Assembly (NCBI GenBank): GCA_021442155.1
Contig: CM038216.1
Coordinates: 157,713,983 to 157,777,982, forward strand
Length of the DNA stretch: 64,000 nt
Direction of reading: 5' to 3'
Source of the DNA: Cymbidium sinense
Lineage: Eukaryota > Streptophyta > Magnoliopsida > Asparagales > Orchidaceae
Shown here: positions 33,561 through 46,750 of the stretch, in pieces
Layout of the letters: each line of letters opens with the position of its first letter
How positions within the stretch are numbered: the stretch's first letter is position 1
The notes under the pieces: generated by a model
What the model saw: the letters and a program-made list of their open reading frames with translations, nothing else
What the model was told of the DNA's origin: nothing
Databases searched by the model: none
Made by a program: the position numbers and the translations under genes

Positions 33561-36500
33561 GCAAACCACACAAATCCCAATCATGTATATTGGATTATCA
33601 CCCTCACATGGGTAACTAAGTCCACCTAGCCTATTGGATTATGCTTAGGGGTATAAATCACCTGCAAGCAAAAGCATTTATATTTTTATTTATGAGAGTG
33701 CCCCTTAAGTGCAATCACCTGCAGAAAGTAATAGTTAGACTAAGAGCGTGCTATCATTCATTCTACAAGTATATATCCTAGCATCCAGTTTAAAACATAT
33801 ATCAAAAAATAAAATAAACAGAAAACCATGCACCGCCCTAACCTAAAGCTAGAAGTGGTGACTTAGGCTAATGTGTATGCTTTTAAGGTTTATGTGGTAT
33901 GCTTAGCTATGGCTTTAAGTTAGAATTTTCCAAGTGTGAAAAGATGTTCAACTTAGAGGAGGATTTCATTTAAGTTGTTTAATTATTTTGGTTTGATTTT
34001 ATTTCATGTTTTGATTAAGTTCAAGTGAATCCTATAATTAATTACTAAGTTATAAAGAGAGGGAAAGAGAAGAGAACTTCTCCTTCCTTCCCTAACCTAA
34101 GTAATTTCTAAAGTAGATTCATATTTTAATTTTATTTAGTGAATATTTTGATTAAGTCTTTTAATTAATCCTAAGTTTAGATGAACTCTAAATAAACCTA
34201 TTAAAAAAGAAATTCATTTTAAGATCAAATAAAATGAACCAAATTCACAAAATATACATCACTTCATTTTTTTCCCAACATGTATAACATGCATATGAAT
34301 GAGTCCTAAGCATATCAATACACATAAATGAGAATATTTAACACACTTTATGATGCATGCTAAGTGATTTGTTTAAGGAAATTTGGAAGTTTATTATGCA
34401 TGATTTTTCTTAAGTAGAAAAGGGTTTCTTTATCCAATTTTTCACATGCACACACAAAGTAAGAAAGACATAAGAGTACATAGTTAGTGAGGTACAAGAC
34501 CTACTTATATTACATAAACCCTCAAGGGGTTGTCCAAATTAATATACTTTATGCAAACATGTGTTCAAAAGAAATGAAATGGAAAAAGAAAGAATATAAA
34601 AGTTGTATTAGTTGATTCATTTTGTTTATGAAATTTATATGTGCAAGGATAGGTAACCCTTTTTAAGATATAACATAGGAATGGATAGGATATGGAATTA
34701 GGTAAGTTTTAGGTTATTTTCAAATGAACCATACATCTTACCAATTTCTATTCAAAACTATACTAACATAAAAGAGAAGGGAAATATATGCTAAGCACAT
34801 CCTTATACTTTCTTCACATGCAAGCTTATAATTAAAATATAAGTAGCACACTTTCAGATTTGATAATTGATTTATATGTTTTGAAAATAATTTGAATTTA
34901 GTAGTGATAATAGCCACTCATATTATTACTTTAGCCAACACATGCAAATTTGACATAAAGTAAACAATTTCATTTTTAAATTTGAATTTTGAGAAATATG
35001 GATGCATGAAACCATATGACATACAAATTTAACATGTTTGGGAAAGAATCAAAGCAATGAAAGCATGTACACACATTTTCTTTAATTAAATCCTAAAGAC
35101 ATTCTTATGGAATAGGAAGGCTTAAAATAAATCAAAATTTATTCAATGTGATTTTTGTTTAGTTTTAAGTTTGATTTAATTTTGAAAATGTGGATTGAGT
35201 TCGCTATTCCTAACCCATTCCCACATATGTTTGATATTTTTGTTTAATTTTTAGATGATTAGATTCATTTTTTTTATATATTGATTAGGTTAATGTATGA
35301 ATTAAGCAAATTAATTAACCCTTACCTACACCACCTTATCATAGTTAACTAAGTAATTATGAGCCAATGAGATGACATAAAAGCTCACAAAGGAATTTAA
35401 ACTTGTAATGCACCTAGTAAGAAAAGGGCCTAATGCAATTTGGATCATAATTAATGGTTAATTAAACTATGAGGTTTAACTCAAGTAATTTGAAAATACC
35501 CCTTCACACAAATGAATTGGGTTTTGATTTTCTTAATTGAACTTAGGCTCTTAAACACCTAAGCATATACCCAAAGTAGATTGATTAAGTTCTAGAAGTT
35601 TTTAGAATTTTGAAAAATTAATTAAAGAATAATTAATGAATTAACCCTTAATTAAGAGAAGATTAAGGAAAGAAAAGGAGGTTTAGAGAATAGCTTAGGG
35701 GATATGCCCCAAAATTATTCCCTAAATCTCCTATCCATTGGATCTAACCTTAATGAACCTTAATAATGGATCAAAACACTAATCCAAAATCTAATTATCC
35801 TTAATTACATAAGGAGGGTAATTAGGAAACACATTTGCAATTCCCAATTAAGCTTTAAATAAAATCCAAGAAAATTAAGGGAGGCAGAGGTCATCCCCTA
35901 AAATATACCTAAGAAGTTTGGGATTAATCAAATATTTAATTAAGAGGTAAAATGAAATTTTCAATAAAACCCAAAATTTGAGAATAGGCAACTCAAAATC
36001 CATTGAAATCATTTTTAAAATATTCTAGGTTTAATTATCTTTCCATAGAATTTTACCTTATGTCTTTTTGAATTTTTTTTGAAGGAGATATGAATTTTTG
36101 AAGATCAAGAGATTAATAAAAATTAATTAAATCCCCTAACTAATCCCTTTAGCTCATATTGTGACATGCAACGGCGGCGGTCAACACGCTTTACATGTGT
36201 CGTGCCATGAGCTACTCACTTAAATGTCACTGATGTGGCGGATGATCTCGCTGTTGATCAAGGATCAACGTGGATCATCAGCTTCTAAAGGGATAAATTA
36301 ATTCTAAAATGTGAGATTAATCATATCCGCCCATCCAAAATGTGTGGATGGATGGCCAGGATCGCCCAAGTTCTTCCCTTAGGCTCAACAGAGATCGTTC
36401 ATGATATATGGGAAGATTCGAGCTCGATTGAGCTCGGATTGGAATGAGACTTTACCCACACCATCTAAAGCTAATGAGAAGCCTATCCAATAGTGGATTT

Positions 36501-36985
36501 CTCATGACATGAAAATTGCTTTCAAAAAAGACCAACACCCCCTAAGCTAAGTGGTCAAAAAATTCCATACCTCGTCAGAGGTGATCACCAATGCTCAAGC
36601 TCGATGAGGTAGCTTCATCTAGTGGAGCGAAGCCTTGTTGAAAGTTTCAAGCCTTGGGGTTGTGTGGATCTCTTTATGGACCAACACCACTTAACCTTGC
36701 TTGCAGCTTTGATCCAATTGAGACTCTCCTTGCTTAGGAAACTTGAATGAGAGCTTGAGTGCACTCGATTTGATCCTCTGAGGGAGCGTGCAAGAGGAAT
36801 TGGAATGGATTTGAGTATAGAGGAAGTTGAGGATTGAAGTGAGCTCCCCTATTTTTCAATAAAGAAATTGAAAAATGTACTTTTCAAATCCCTCTTAGAA
36901 AGCTTAGGATGGCTCTCCGATCTTTCCTAACACTCACTACGCTCCAATCGAATGTGAGAATGGTCATTTCAAATTGAATTTGGGG

Positions 36986-36996
36986 GAGTATATCTC
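36986..36996 (-). promoter_or_regulatory. TATA-like box of LTR B
   Basis: On the minus strand the sequence is GGGGGAGATATACTCCCCC, equivalent in position to the TATATA of LTR A (9,265). Transcription from it would run leftward through LTR B and into element 2 integrase on the antisense strand. Confidence 0.4.
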
Positions 36997-37439
36997 CCCC
37001 TATGGCAATCGGATGACCGACACATAGCTTACCATTTTGATCTAATTGACCACATTAGAGGGCTTATTTGATCTATTTAGAGATGGCACAGGTCGGTTTA
37101 AGGTCTTGAGTGGATTGCTAATCTCTCATGTGCATCAAATTGAGTGGAAGGAGGATTTTGAATTACAAATTGGGCAAGGGTGGTTTGGCCTTGGGTCCAT
37201 TCAACCCAAACCATTGGGTTAGGTGCAACACTCTTCATTAGGTCCACTTGAGCTATTGGGAAGACATCAAGTTGATATGAAGAGGTATGACCAAATTACC
37301 GATGGATTAGGATAATATTTGTTCTATGGCCTAGGAGTAGAATGCTCATTTTGTTGATTTTTCAATTTGGATATGTTAGGTATGTGGAGAAACTAGGTTT
37401 GTCCAAGTTTCATGAGATATGGAATTCATTTGATAAGGT

Positions 37440-38250
37440 TTGGCTCTTGTTGACTCATTTAGGTCAAAATGGGTCAACATGGGTCAAGTTGAGCAATGGG
37501 TCAAATTGGATCAAACCAAGGGTTGGGTAAAGTTCATATGACCATTTGAAATGTTTTGGTGGCTTTAGTTTGATTCAGTATGGATTAGTTTTGAATTTGG
37601 CTCATATGACTTTATTTTGGTCAAATGGGTCAAGTTGACCTTTTTGACCCATTTGACCTATTTGGGCTAGGTCATGGGTAGGTTTAGGTTTGGTTAGTCA
37701 TATGGAGTGAATAGGTATCTTTATTTCCAATCAATTTTGGTTAAGTTCAAATTTGGCTCAACATGACCCGGTCAAGTTGGCCCAAGGTCAATTAGCTATG
37801 TTAGGACCAATTGAGAATTTTGGTCAAGTTCAACAAGTGATTTGAAATGAACTTGACCCATTGTTTGAATCAATTTGGCTTAGATCAATGACATTTTGAC
37901 TTTTAGGTCAAGTTGGGTCAAGTCAAGTGTCCAATGGCTAGTTAGGCTCAAATGACTTGGTCAAGTTCAAACATAGTTCATGAATAAACTTAGATCATTG
38001 GTTTCAATCAATTTGGCCTATGGTGGAATTTACCATGTTAGTTTCAATTTCAATTAAGTTTAACTTGGTTTGATTAATGATTGATCATCCCATGATGATT
38101 ATGATCATGATGAGAGGCATAGGTGAGTTTAGTTCAATAATTTGCTAGATTAGAATTTGGCTCATAAGAGTACTTTAGGTCACTTTGGGTCAGTAAGTGG
38201 GTCAAATGGCGGTCAAAGCTTGATTTTGAGTTTGATTGAACTTGTATATG
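37440..38250 (-). promoter_or_regulatory. W-box-like hexamer field in U3 of LTR B
   Basis: The plus strand shows many GGTCAA and TTGACC hexamers (for example GGTCAAATGGGTCAAGTTGACC near 37,620 as a close cluster). This is the inverted equivalent of the LTR A field (7,980-8,860) and lies upstream of LTR B's TATA-like box in the minus sense. Confidence 0.5.
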
Positions 38251-39454
38251 GACTTATGAAATATAAAATACATTTAAGTGGTTTGAAGTCAAATGGGTTT
38301 TGATGTATTTGACAATTTCATATTCAAAGGTTGAACATGAAAAGATTTAGGGTTTGATTTTTGAATTAGAATTTGATTTAGTGATTGAAGTTTGTATTTA
38401 TATATGAATTAATGATTGTAGGGTTGATTGAATCATGAAGGAAAATCAAGTTTGGCTTGATTTGAAGTTGATTTGGCAAAGTTCAAGATTTTGACTTGAA
38501 AGGCTTAGTTTGGATTTTGAGTGTATTTGAGTTTGATTTTTGGAATTGGTTTTGATTGTTTGAATTTATATTTCATTTATATATGTGAACATAAATGAGA
38601 CTATGAATAGATCATGAGAAAATTTCAAGGGTTTGAAGTGATTTGATCATGACTTAGGCTAAGTCCATGTTGACCTCACTTTTGGAGTGAGCTCTTAACC
38701 TCCTCTTTTTTGACTTAGGAATCTTCTAGACACTAAGAACTCCTTAGTCATAAGCCACTTCTAGTGATTAGGTGAACAGTTAACCTAAGCCCAGAGACTT
38801 AGAAGTGTTAATCATAAGATTAGGCTATGCCTTAGGGCTTAAGGAAATTACCCATCCTATTGCTAAAACACCTAGATACACTTTCAAATCAAAACCGATT
38901 CAATTCTCAAACCAAATCTCAAATTCAAATTTAAATTCCAAATCTAATTTTAAATTTGACTCTAAATGATTGAAACTCAAAATCAAATTCAAATCCTAAA
39001 ACCTTCCTAAGCCATATGAACCACATTCATAAGCTTAGCCAAAATTCCCTTAGATCAAATCAAACTCAATTGATCTTTATAATTATTCTTCATTTATATT
39101 CACAAATATAAATGAAATCCAAATTCAAATGACCAAAACTATATCAAAATCAAATCCAAACTCAATCTAAACCCTTTAAGCCAAATTCTTTGGACTTAGC
39201 CAAATTCTATCCAGATCAAGTCAAAACTAATGAATTTTCTCTTGAATCAATCATTCATTATCTACCCAAATATAAATGAAACCTACAATCATCAAATCAA
39301 ATCAAACCAACCCAAGTCAAACCCAACTACTTTTGACTTGAAACTTTCAATGAGTCAAAACCTATTGGACTCCAAACGATTGTCGCTGAATTTATATTTC
39401 CCTAGGCTCATATATAAGTTTAACTAAATTCGAATAAAATCAAAACCAAACCAA

Positions 39455-40150
39455 TTGACCCACTTAGGTCCACTTGACCCAAAGTGACCTAAAGGACCCA
39501 TTTGAGCCAACTTCTAATCCAACCCAAATTGGATTGAACCAAGCTCACCAAAACCTTCCACCATGATTGTTGATCACCCTAAAATGATCAATTGCAATCA
39601 ATTGGGTCAAACCAAGTCAAGTTAGTCGTTTGACCAAGTCAACCCTTAGCACAAATAAATCAAAACTAGCCAAAACTCATCATACACCAAATTGATTGAA
39701 ACTAATGATTTGAATCAACCTAAAGTCAATATTTAAATATTACTTGACCACCAACTTAGCCAAATTAAGCCCAATTGACCATTTGATAAAAGTTGACCCA
39801 AATTAGCCTAAAGGACCCAATTGGGGCAAATCATGATCTAACCCAAATTGATTGCAACCAATGGCTGAAGTTCATTCTAAATTGATTATTGAACTTGACC
39901 AAATCCATAATTAAACCCAATTTGATCAATCGAGCCCAATTGGTCAACTTGACCTAACCTAGCCCAAATTGGCCTAAAGGGTCAATTTGACCTAAATCCA
40001 AATTAAATCCAAATTAATTTAAACTAAATATCACATTCATCTTCAATTAGCTAATTGAACATGAATCAACCCATAACCAAAGCTAATTTGGCCAATTTTG
40101 GTCAAATGGGTTAATTTGACCCAATATGACCCATATGACCCAAATTGGGC
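39455..40150 (+). promoter_or_regulatory. W-box-like hexamer field in U3 of E's 5' LTR
   Basis: By eye about 10 TTGACC hexamers and 7 GTCAA cores occur in 0.7 kb, ending about 330 bases before the TATA box. The same field is kept in the 3' LTR (61,630-62,300). It is equivalent to the LTR A field. Confidence 0.55.
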
Positions 40151-40483
40151 CAACTCCTTGAAACCAAGCTAAGACCCATTGGGGACTGATCAAACCTAAC
40201 CCAAACCCATTTGGGATCATCCAAAACCAACCCAACCCATTTAAATCTCTGATGGATCCTCCTCCACATAGGATTCCACCCAACCTCATTTAATTCTCCC
40301 CTATGACATGCACTTAACTCCTCCTCAACATTTGAATTGAATAGATCATATGGCAACAAGAGAGGACTTTAGAGCAAAAATACAAACTCCTCAATCAATC
40401 CATCATCCATCCCAACCACCCCAAGCAAGATGGCAATCAATTTGGAGCCAAAAAAATTTAAAAAAGATTGTATTTTTGGCCAT

Positions 40484-40490
40484 TATAAAA
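40484..40490 (+). promoter_or_regulatory. TATA box of E's 5' LTR
   Basis: TATAAAA is followed by GGAGGGG, about 1.8 kb into the LTR. The 3' LTR has TTACAAAAGGAGGGG at the same place (62,655), a one-base loss of the consensus. This supports plus-strand transcription of E, starting a few tens of bases downstream. Confidence 0.6.
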
Positions 40491-40744
40491 GGAGGGGAAA
40501 TTAAGCTTTAGATCTTTTCCTCCCACCACCATTCAGCCCCTAAAAGCTCCCCAAAGCATAAATAAACCCATCCCCCACCTCTTTGAGCCATTTTTAAGCT
40601 CAAAAAACACAAATATTTTCTTTTCCAATGCATGGTAAACATGGAGAAGGCGATGCTCAAAGGAAAAGGTCAAAGATCATTCCAAAGCTTCCTCACATAC
40701 CTGAGTTGCTCGGATCTTCACCGCCACAAGAAACCATCCCACGA

Positions 40745-40752
40745 GGTAAATT
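40745..40752 (+). promoter_or_regulatory. Candidate splice donor in E leader (LTR)
   Basis: GAG followed by GTAAATTTTGC is conserved in the 3' LTR (62,901-62,915). With the acceptor-like site at 44,546 it would define an intron of about 3.8 kb removing most of the AT-rich LTR body. It is not evident in LTR A, so this is tentative. Confidence 0.25.
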
Positions 40753-40969
40753 TTGCAAACAAGCTTTTAGGATTTCGATTTTGTATTAATTTTCTTGGGA
40801 TTTTAGGAATTTTCCCTAGATAATCCTGTATTTTTACTTTAAATCATCCCAATTAGAAAATAAAAAATTTTTAGTGCGAATCGATGTAAAAATGCGTCTA
40901 TTTGGACAAGTTTTCACTTAGAAATCATTTTTCTTTAAAAGCTCAAAGATTGTTCATCATCACGGCTAA

Positions 40970-41165
40970 CTGTCGATCCCCTGATCATGGATCACCGCCG
41001 AATTATCATGGATCCGATCGTGGTTTACATGATCGGCTTGATCACACGCGGATCGCATCCGTGCTGATCACTCGCGATCGACCATCCGACTTTCACGCCA
41101 TCGACGGCCGACGATGCCGATTGCACGCCTTCCGCGTCTGATCGACCATCCAATCTATGATCTCG
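40970..41165. other. GATC-rich, CpG-containing block in E's 5' LTR
   Basis: By eye about 13 GATC tetramers occur in about 195 bases, in sequence otherwise AT-rich. The matching place of the 3' LTR (about 63,110-63,400) is also GATC-rich but does not align base for base. LTRs A (9,655-9,885) and B (36,240-36,420) show weaker versions. Confidence 0.5.
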
Positions 41166-44100
41166 AGCGCCGGATCGCTTCCATGGGTTCCGGTCTTCCA
41201 CCCAAAGGTCGAGCCAACATATTTCCTTTTTATAAAAATAATAATAATTTAAATCACCTAAAACATCAAAAATTCATAGAAAATAAAATACTTAACCAAA
41301 AATTACAAACAAGAGCTCGTTGGATTTTTATTTTTGAGAAGAATCTAACAAACCCAAAATCCCCAAATTTACTAAGTACTTTGAGATTAATTTGAGTTTT
41401 AGTGAAGATCAAATTTCATTAATTAAACAAAACATATATGTCAGATTTAGCTAAAATTTTTAGGGTTTGAAATTAAAGCTAAAACACATATACCAAAAAA
41501 ATTTCAAGTGAAAAGGACCTTTGGATTGGAAAGAAATTAAATTTTGAAGTTCAAATTGTCCATTTTAATAAAATAAATCAAATAAAAATTCAAAAATTTA
41601 CAAAAATCTTCAAAATGGCTTAAATCAATTCAATTGACATTTAGAACTCTTAAAAAAATAATGTGATCTTCGGAATCCTAATGAACCCCAATCAAACACC
41701 TAAGAGTAGAGTTTAATCAATTAAGGAGTTAATTAAAACATAATCTAAAAATAATTTAAATATCAAATCAAAAATCAAAAATGAAATAGCACGCAATCAT
41801 TAATCAAACCTCAAATCAGAAAAATATCATCCTTAGAGGAAATTAAATTAAATATGATTTGAGCTAATGAAACTCAACTAAATGATTAAATCTTGAATCA
41901 AACTTAAAATTAAACAAATATAAGAAATTTTAACATGGGTGAAACCAATATAACCAAACCTACACTAAGCATGGAATCTTAATCATATGAAACCCCTTAA
42001 TGAGTATAAATCAACTGAAACTAATTAATCATTAAATAAGCTAAACAAATCAAATTGATTAATAAACTAAATCAACATAATCATTTGATACTAATCGAAT
42101 TAAACCAAATAAATTAAAGTAAACTTAATTAACATATGATTAAATAACATCCATTTGGAATAGGATAATTAATTAACCATTAAATATTTCAACCTAATAA
42201 TTAAATCAAACATGTTAATGAAATCAATCAAACATAATAAATGAATCAAATCAAATAAAACTCTAATAAAAAATAATCAAACTTAATTGAAATGAAATAA
42301 ACAATTAATTCACTTAATAATAATGACGGTAATAACAATAACCCCTTAGTCAAACCAAACTTAAGTAAAACACTTAACTAAATCAAATCACTCACATGGG
42401 AAATTAAGTCATAATCTCTAATTAAACAAACCCCAATTAATGTAATAATTTAAAATTTTACCCTTAATCAAACTTAATTAATCAAATATATAATTAATGC
42501 AAATAATAAATTAATCCATCATCTTAATTAATCAAATTAATTAAATAAGTTACATTAAAGCTAACTCTAAAATTAAGCTTAAATCAAACCCTAATTAAAT
42601 TTAATAATCACACCTCAAACTAATTAAGTTAATCAAATTAATCATATTAAACCAAAGCTAAATCAAACATAATTAAATGCAATTAAATACTAATTAAAAT
42701 CTAAATTAAACCTAAATCATTAAGTCATTAATCTCTAATTAAATAAACCCTTAATTAATCTAATAATTTAAAATTTTAATTACCCTTAATCAAACTTAAT
42801 TAATCAAACATATAATTAATGCAAACTTAATAAATCAATCCATCATTTTAATAAACTAAATTAAATTTACAAATCACATTAAAATTAATCCAAATCAAAC
42901 AATTATTTAATCTACTAATTAATTTAATCACACTTATTAAATAAACTAATTAAGTCAATTAAATTAATCATATTAAACTTAAGCTTAATCAAACATAAAA
43001 TGTAATTAAATGCTAATCAAATCCTAATTTAAATTTAAATCATTAACTCACTAATTACATCATTGATCTAAATAAATAGGAAATTAAATTAAAAATTAAA
43101 AAAATCTTTATTTAATTTAATAATTAATTGCACCTCTTAAAAAACTAATTAAGTCAATTAAATTAATCGTATTAAACTTAAGCTTAATCAAACATAAAAT
43201 GCAATTAAATACTAATCAAAACTTAAATTAAACCTAAATTATTAAGTCATTAATTACATCATTAGTCTAAACAAATATGAAACCAAATTGAAAAATAAAT
43301 AAACCTTTATAATTAACATAAATACACTTCTTAATTAAATTAATCACATAATCACATTGAACTTAAGCAAACTCATAGACCAATTAATCTAATCAAATAT
43401 AATTAAATCAAATTAAATTAAATTAAGAAAGAATCTCATCAATTTAATATGTAATCAAATCGAATCTCATTCAACCTACTTAAATAAGATAAACTAATCA
43501 ACTATCCAATGTATGAAATCAAAATACAAACCAAAATTTGATGAACATGACAAATGGATATGATTAAAACTAAAATTATAATTACAAAGAATCAAACCTA
43601 ATTAAAATCAAAATAAAATCTCAATTAATCTAATCCAACCAAACTACAAATAAATGAACCATAATCAAATTAAATAAACATAAAGTTAAGTCACATAACT
43701 GTAATCAAAGAAAAGAATTAGATATTAATTTAAAAGGATATTTGAATTATCAAGATTTAATTAAATCAAAACATCTAATCTAAAATTAATCAACCAAAAA
43801 ACACATGAACTTAAACAAACTTAAACTTCATTAGATATTAAGGATATTGAATTATCAAGATGCAATTAAACAAGAACATCTAATCTAAAATCAATCAATC
43901 AAATACTTAAAAAAAAACTAATATTCTAAATTCTAAATCAAGTCAAATAAATCAAATCAAATGAATTACACAGATTCAAATGGGCTAATTAAGATACTTA
44001 AAGGACCTTAGTTAGATTCTTGAGTTATGATGTGTGGAGATGAGTTATACAAATGGAATTCATTCTACTCTTCATTCTTGAAAACTTAAACATCACTTTA

Positions 44101-44529
44101 ACCAAATAAAAGTGAAATAAAAATGAAAAATAAACCAATAAATCATTTAAATTGAAATCACCCAAAGGAAAATTTTAAACAAATTGAAATTCCAAATTGA
44201 AATTTAAACTAAAGAAGCCTAGTAAAATCTTGCCACACAAGCCTTAAGCACACACATTAGAATACTAAGTCATTACTTCTAGTGCTAAGTTAGGGCATTG
44301 TATGTATGATTTTGTTTTATGATGTAATATTTTAGACCTGGATGTTAGGTGTATGTTTCATAATTATTAACCTAATCATTTTTTAGGGGTGCATAAAATA
44401 AAAAAATATAAATGTATTTTGCAAGTTGCTTAACCCTAAGCATAACTCATGTTAGATAGGTGGGCTTGGTTACCCATGTGGTGCTAAGTCCAAATTATTC
44501 ATATAATTATTTGGTTATGGTGTATTTAG

Positions 44530-44550
44530 CTAACATTTATTTTGTAGGTG
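44530..44550 (+). promoter_or_regulatory. Splice-acceptor-like site in E's 5' LTR
   Basis: GCTAAC, a T-rich run and TTTGTAG followed by GTGTAG, with the AG at 44,546-44,547. LTRs A and B keep the same branch-like word, T-rich run and AG followed by GTG. Conservation against a diverging background suggests function. Confidence 0.4.
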
Positions 44551-46150
44551 TAGCTAGATTTACTTTTTCTATTTTTGATGTAATTTTACATTAGGAATTA
44601 GGATTAGTGTTATGGGGGATTAGGATGAGCAGTGGCCATAAGGCTTAGGGTGTCCTGATGACTTTGGAGCAAATCAAATCAAAGAAAGAGAAGGGAGAAA
44701 TGAAGAAAGAAGACCCCATAGCATGTATTATTTTTTTGTAATCGGTTATATGAGGGTAGCTACCCATCTTTCTTCTCTTTTGGTGTATGAAACTGAGATT
44801 GGCCTTTTATTCTTTTATGTTAGTCTATAAAATTGTTGATGTTGTGTTTAGATATTAGAACAACATGTTTTTCATAGTTTCTTTATGATTGATGCTTGAA
44901 TGTGGCTTTGATGCGGCTCTTAGGATGAAATTAATTTTACCCAATTAACAACTCATAACTAAAATTTTAAAATAACTCATAACCTCACATAAAAGCCTAA
45001 GAATTAAATCAAGATAATAAAATTTTTTAGCAACCTCTTATTTGGATGAATGTAATGTATAATATCATGCATGTCATATTATTCCACTCTTAAGAGGGGC
45101 TTCCATCTTGCCAGAAAATGAAGCTTAACCTATGAGCCTTTGGTGGAAGAACACCTTTCTCTGATTTGGCCCATAATCAAGTTCTCATACATTTAGGCAT
45201 ACAAAATCCTATTGTCATGAAAATAAAGAGTTCAAAAGAATAAAAATAAATTTGATAAAATTTGCATTAGATTAAGTCATGACATACCACTCATGCTCTA
45301 GTCTCTTAGGGAGTGAGTTTAAGGACTTAGTCTCCTTTCTAAATAAATAACTCCCTAGCCATCTTGCAAAAGCATATGACTTGCCTACATGGATTTAAAG
45401 CAGGAGGAGTTAGCCACCCAAAGGTAATAAGTCAAGAATGGGTTTTTATTCTCTTATGGAGATAAACTATATACCCATTTTCATCTTATATTTAGGTCGT
45501 GCCTTTATTTTGTTCCAAGGCTCCTTAGTTTAGGAATCTGATGTAGATGTTTCCTTTGAGCTACAAACATAAATCCTCACCTCTTAGGTATTTTCACAAT
45601 CTTATGTTGTGGAATTATAAGCCCTAGCAATCTAATAAAATGTCAACTCAAATAATTAACTCTTTATAAAAAATATAAAGCCCAATTATAGATAGATTGG
45701 AATGCTCACTAGGCTTAAAGTATCATGAGCATTTCCTACTTTCTTGATTCAAAAATAAGTATTCTCCTTGATCTATCTCATTTGATTTTATAAAATAGCT
45801 AATCCTTTGATAGCCTTAACCTCAAAGTCTTCGGAGACCCTAATTGTCTACTTTAATCGAGAGTATTCTTAGAGAATTCCCATTCTTTAGGATGTAATTA
45901 ACTATGGGGGCTTGCCTCCAGGGAACTTAACAAGTTAAAATAAACCTACTTTACTTTTCCATGTAAAGGAGAAAGATCTCTAGTATATTTGAAGACCCAT
46001 CATGCCTAGAGTTCTTATTAGGTGATTAGGTCCATTATAAGGTGATTTCTATCTTTGAGATAGTACATCATTCCTTAATCCCACTTCAATAATAAGTACT
46101 AAGATCTGCGTGGTGTTCTACATCCCAAAAATAAACACCATAGATTTTTT

Positions 46151-46168
46151 TGGCGATTTCGTTGGGGA
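46151..46168 (+). other. Primer-binding site of element E (tRNA-Asp type, decayed)
   Basis: TGGCGATTTCGTTGGGGA compared with the tRNA-Asp complement TGGCGCCGTTGCCGGGGA agrees at 12 of 18 positions; three of the six differences are C to T. It is 8 bases after the LTR end, a normal distance. Tat and Athila elements often use this tRNA. Confidence 0.6.
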
Positions 46169-46750
46169 AGGTTCCTCTCTCCATCTTTAGTAGACAATTA
46201 TTGTCTCCAAGCATCGATAGTGGACTTATATTTTATATAGGCCTGAGACTATCATTCTTTCCATTGGCACTTAGCTTATTTCATCCTTAAGCAAAGCTCG
46301 CCAACATCCTTTAGGTTTTAGGACCTCACTCTGTGTAGGTCTTAAAATCCCTATTGGTTTCCCCCAATAGGTGAAAATTAAAATTAATCAAACAAAGGAG
46401 ATGAACAAAATTAAGAACCTCTTCACCATCCCGATGGTGGGGCAAGGTTCATCCCATGAACAATAAGAAAATAAAACCCTTCAAAATAACATGTCTTTCC
46501 AAAAGCACTTTTCAAATCCACATAATAAAAGATCTTTACACAAAATTTATAAGAAATTTTCAAAAGGCACAAAACACATATAACCAAACCTCGTTTAACA
46601 AATCCTATGATTGTTACAAGGAGGTTCCTTTTTAAAAATCAAAATCAACAATTTTAATTTTCAAAAGCACATTTTCTTTGAAAATGGCTATCCTAATCCC
46701 ACACTCAAATTTGTTGGATGGAGATTCTATTTTTGAATAAAATCATATAA
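46169..46750 (+). other. Proximal leader of element E, non-coding
   Basis: CCTCTCTCCATCTTTAG just after the PBS is shared with elements 1 and 2, so this was an original leader. The rest is AT-rich without a long frame, containing a CCAATAGGTG/CCCCCAATAG-type short inverted text near 46,360. I see no gene. Confidence 0.5.

Larger units (their letters stand above)
31725..38670 (-). mobile_element. LTR B: giant LTR, minus orientation, interrupted by element E
   Basis: Its minus-strand end GAAATTTTTCACCACA (31,725) matches the end of LTR A (14,470). It reads collinearly with A through the TATA region (36,986-36,996), W-box-like field and AT-rich stretches up to a point equivalent to about position 7,530 of A. 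There, at 38,670/38,671, element E begins with TGACCTCA. The remaining roughly 950 bp of LTR B should lie beyond E, outside the window. Whether B is solo or belongs to a full element cannot be decided here. The left flanking 5 bp are GCATA. Confidence 0.8.
38671..46142 (+). repeat. 5' LTR of element E (7.47 kb)
   Basis: It starts TGACCTCACTTTTGG and ends near CACCATA, 8 bases before the PBS. The first 3.1 kb match the 3' LTR at 60,858-64,000. The whole length is collinear with LTR A. U3 is about 1.8 kb to the TATA box at 40,484. After a GATC-rich block (40,970-41,165), about 2.7 kb (41,230-43,990) is almost pure A/T/C-poor text with repeated TTAAT and ATCAAA words. Then come blocks conserved in A and B (44,350-44,830 and 45,290-46,130). 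The end (46,140 or 46,142) was set from LTR A and B and from the PBS distance. Confidence 0.82.

Noticed and set aside
40902..41395. Two overlapping plus-strand ORFs (79 and 93 codons) in the GATC-rich part of E's 5' LTR
   Set aside because: They lie in non-coding LTR sequence, are not kept in the 3' LTR (62,900-63,400), and have no recognisable domain. Their length follows from the locally CpG-rich, stop-poor composition.
41230..43990. AT-rich tract as a possible scaffold-attachment region or replication origin
   Set aside because: It is the AT-rich body of a multi-copy LTR with repeated TTAAT/ATCAAA words. Nothing beyond base composition supports a specific function.
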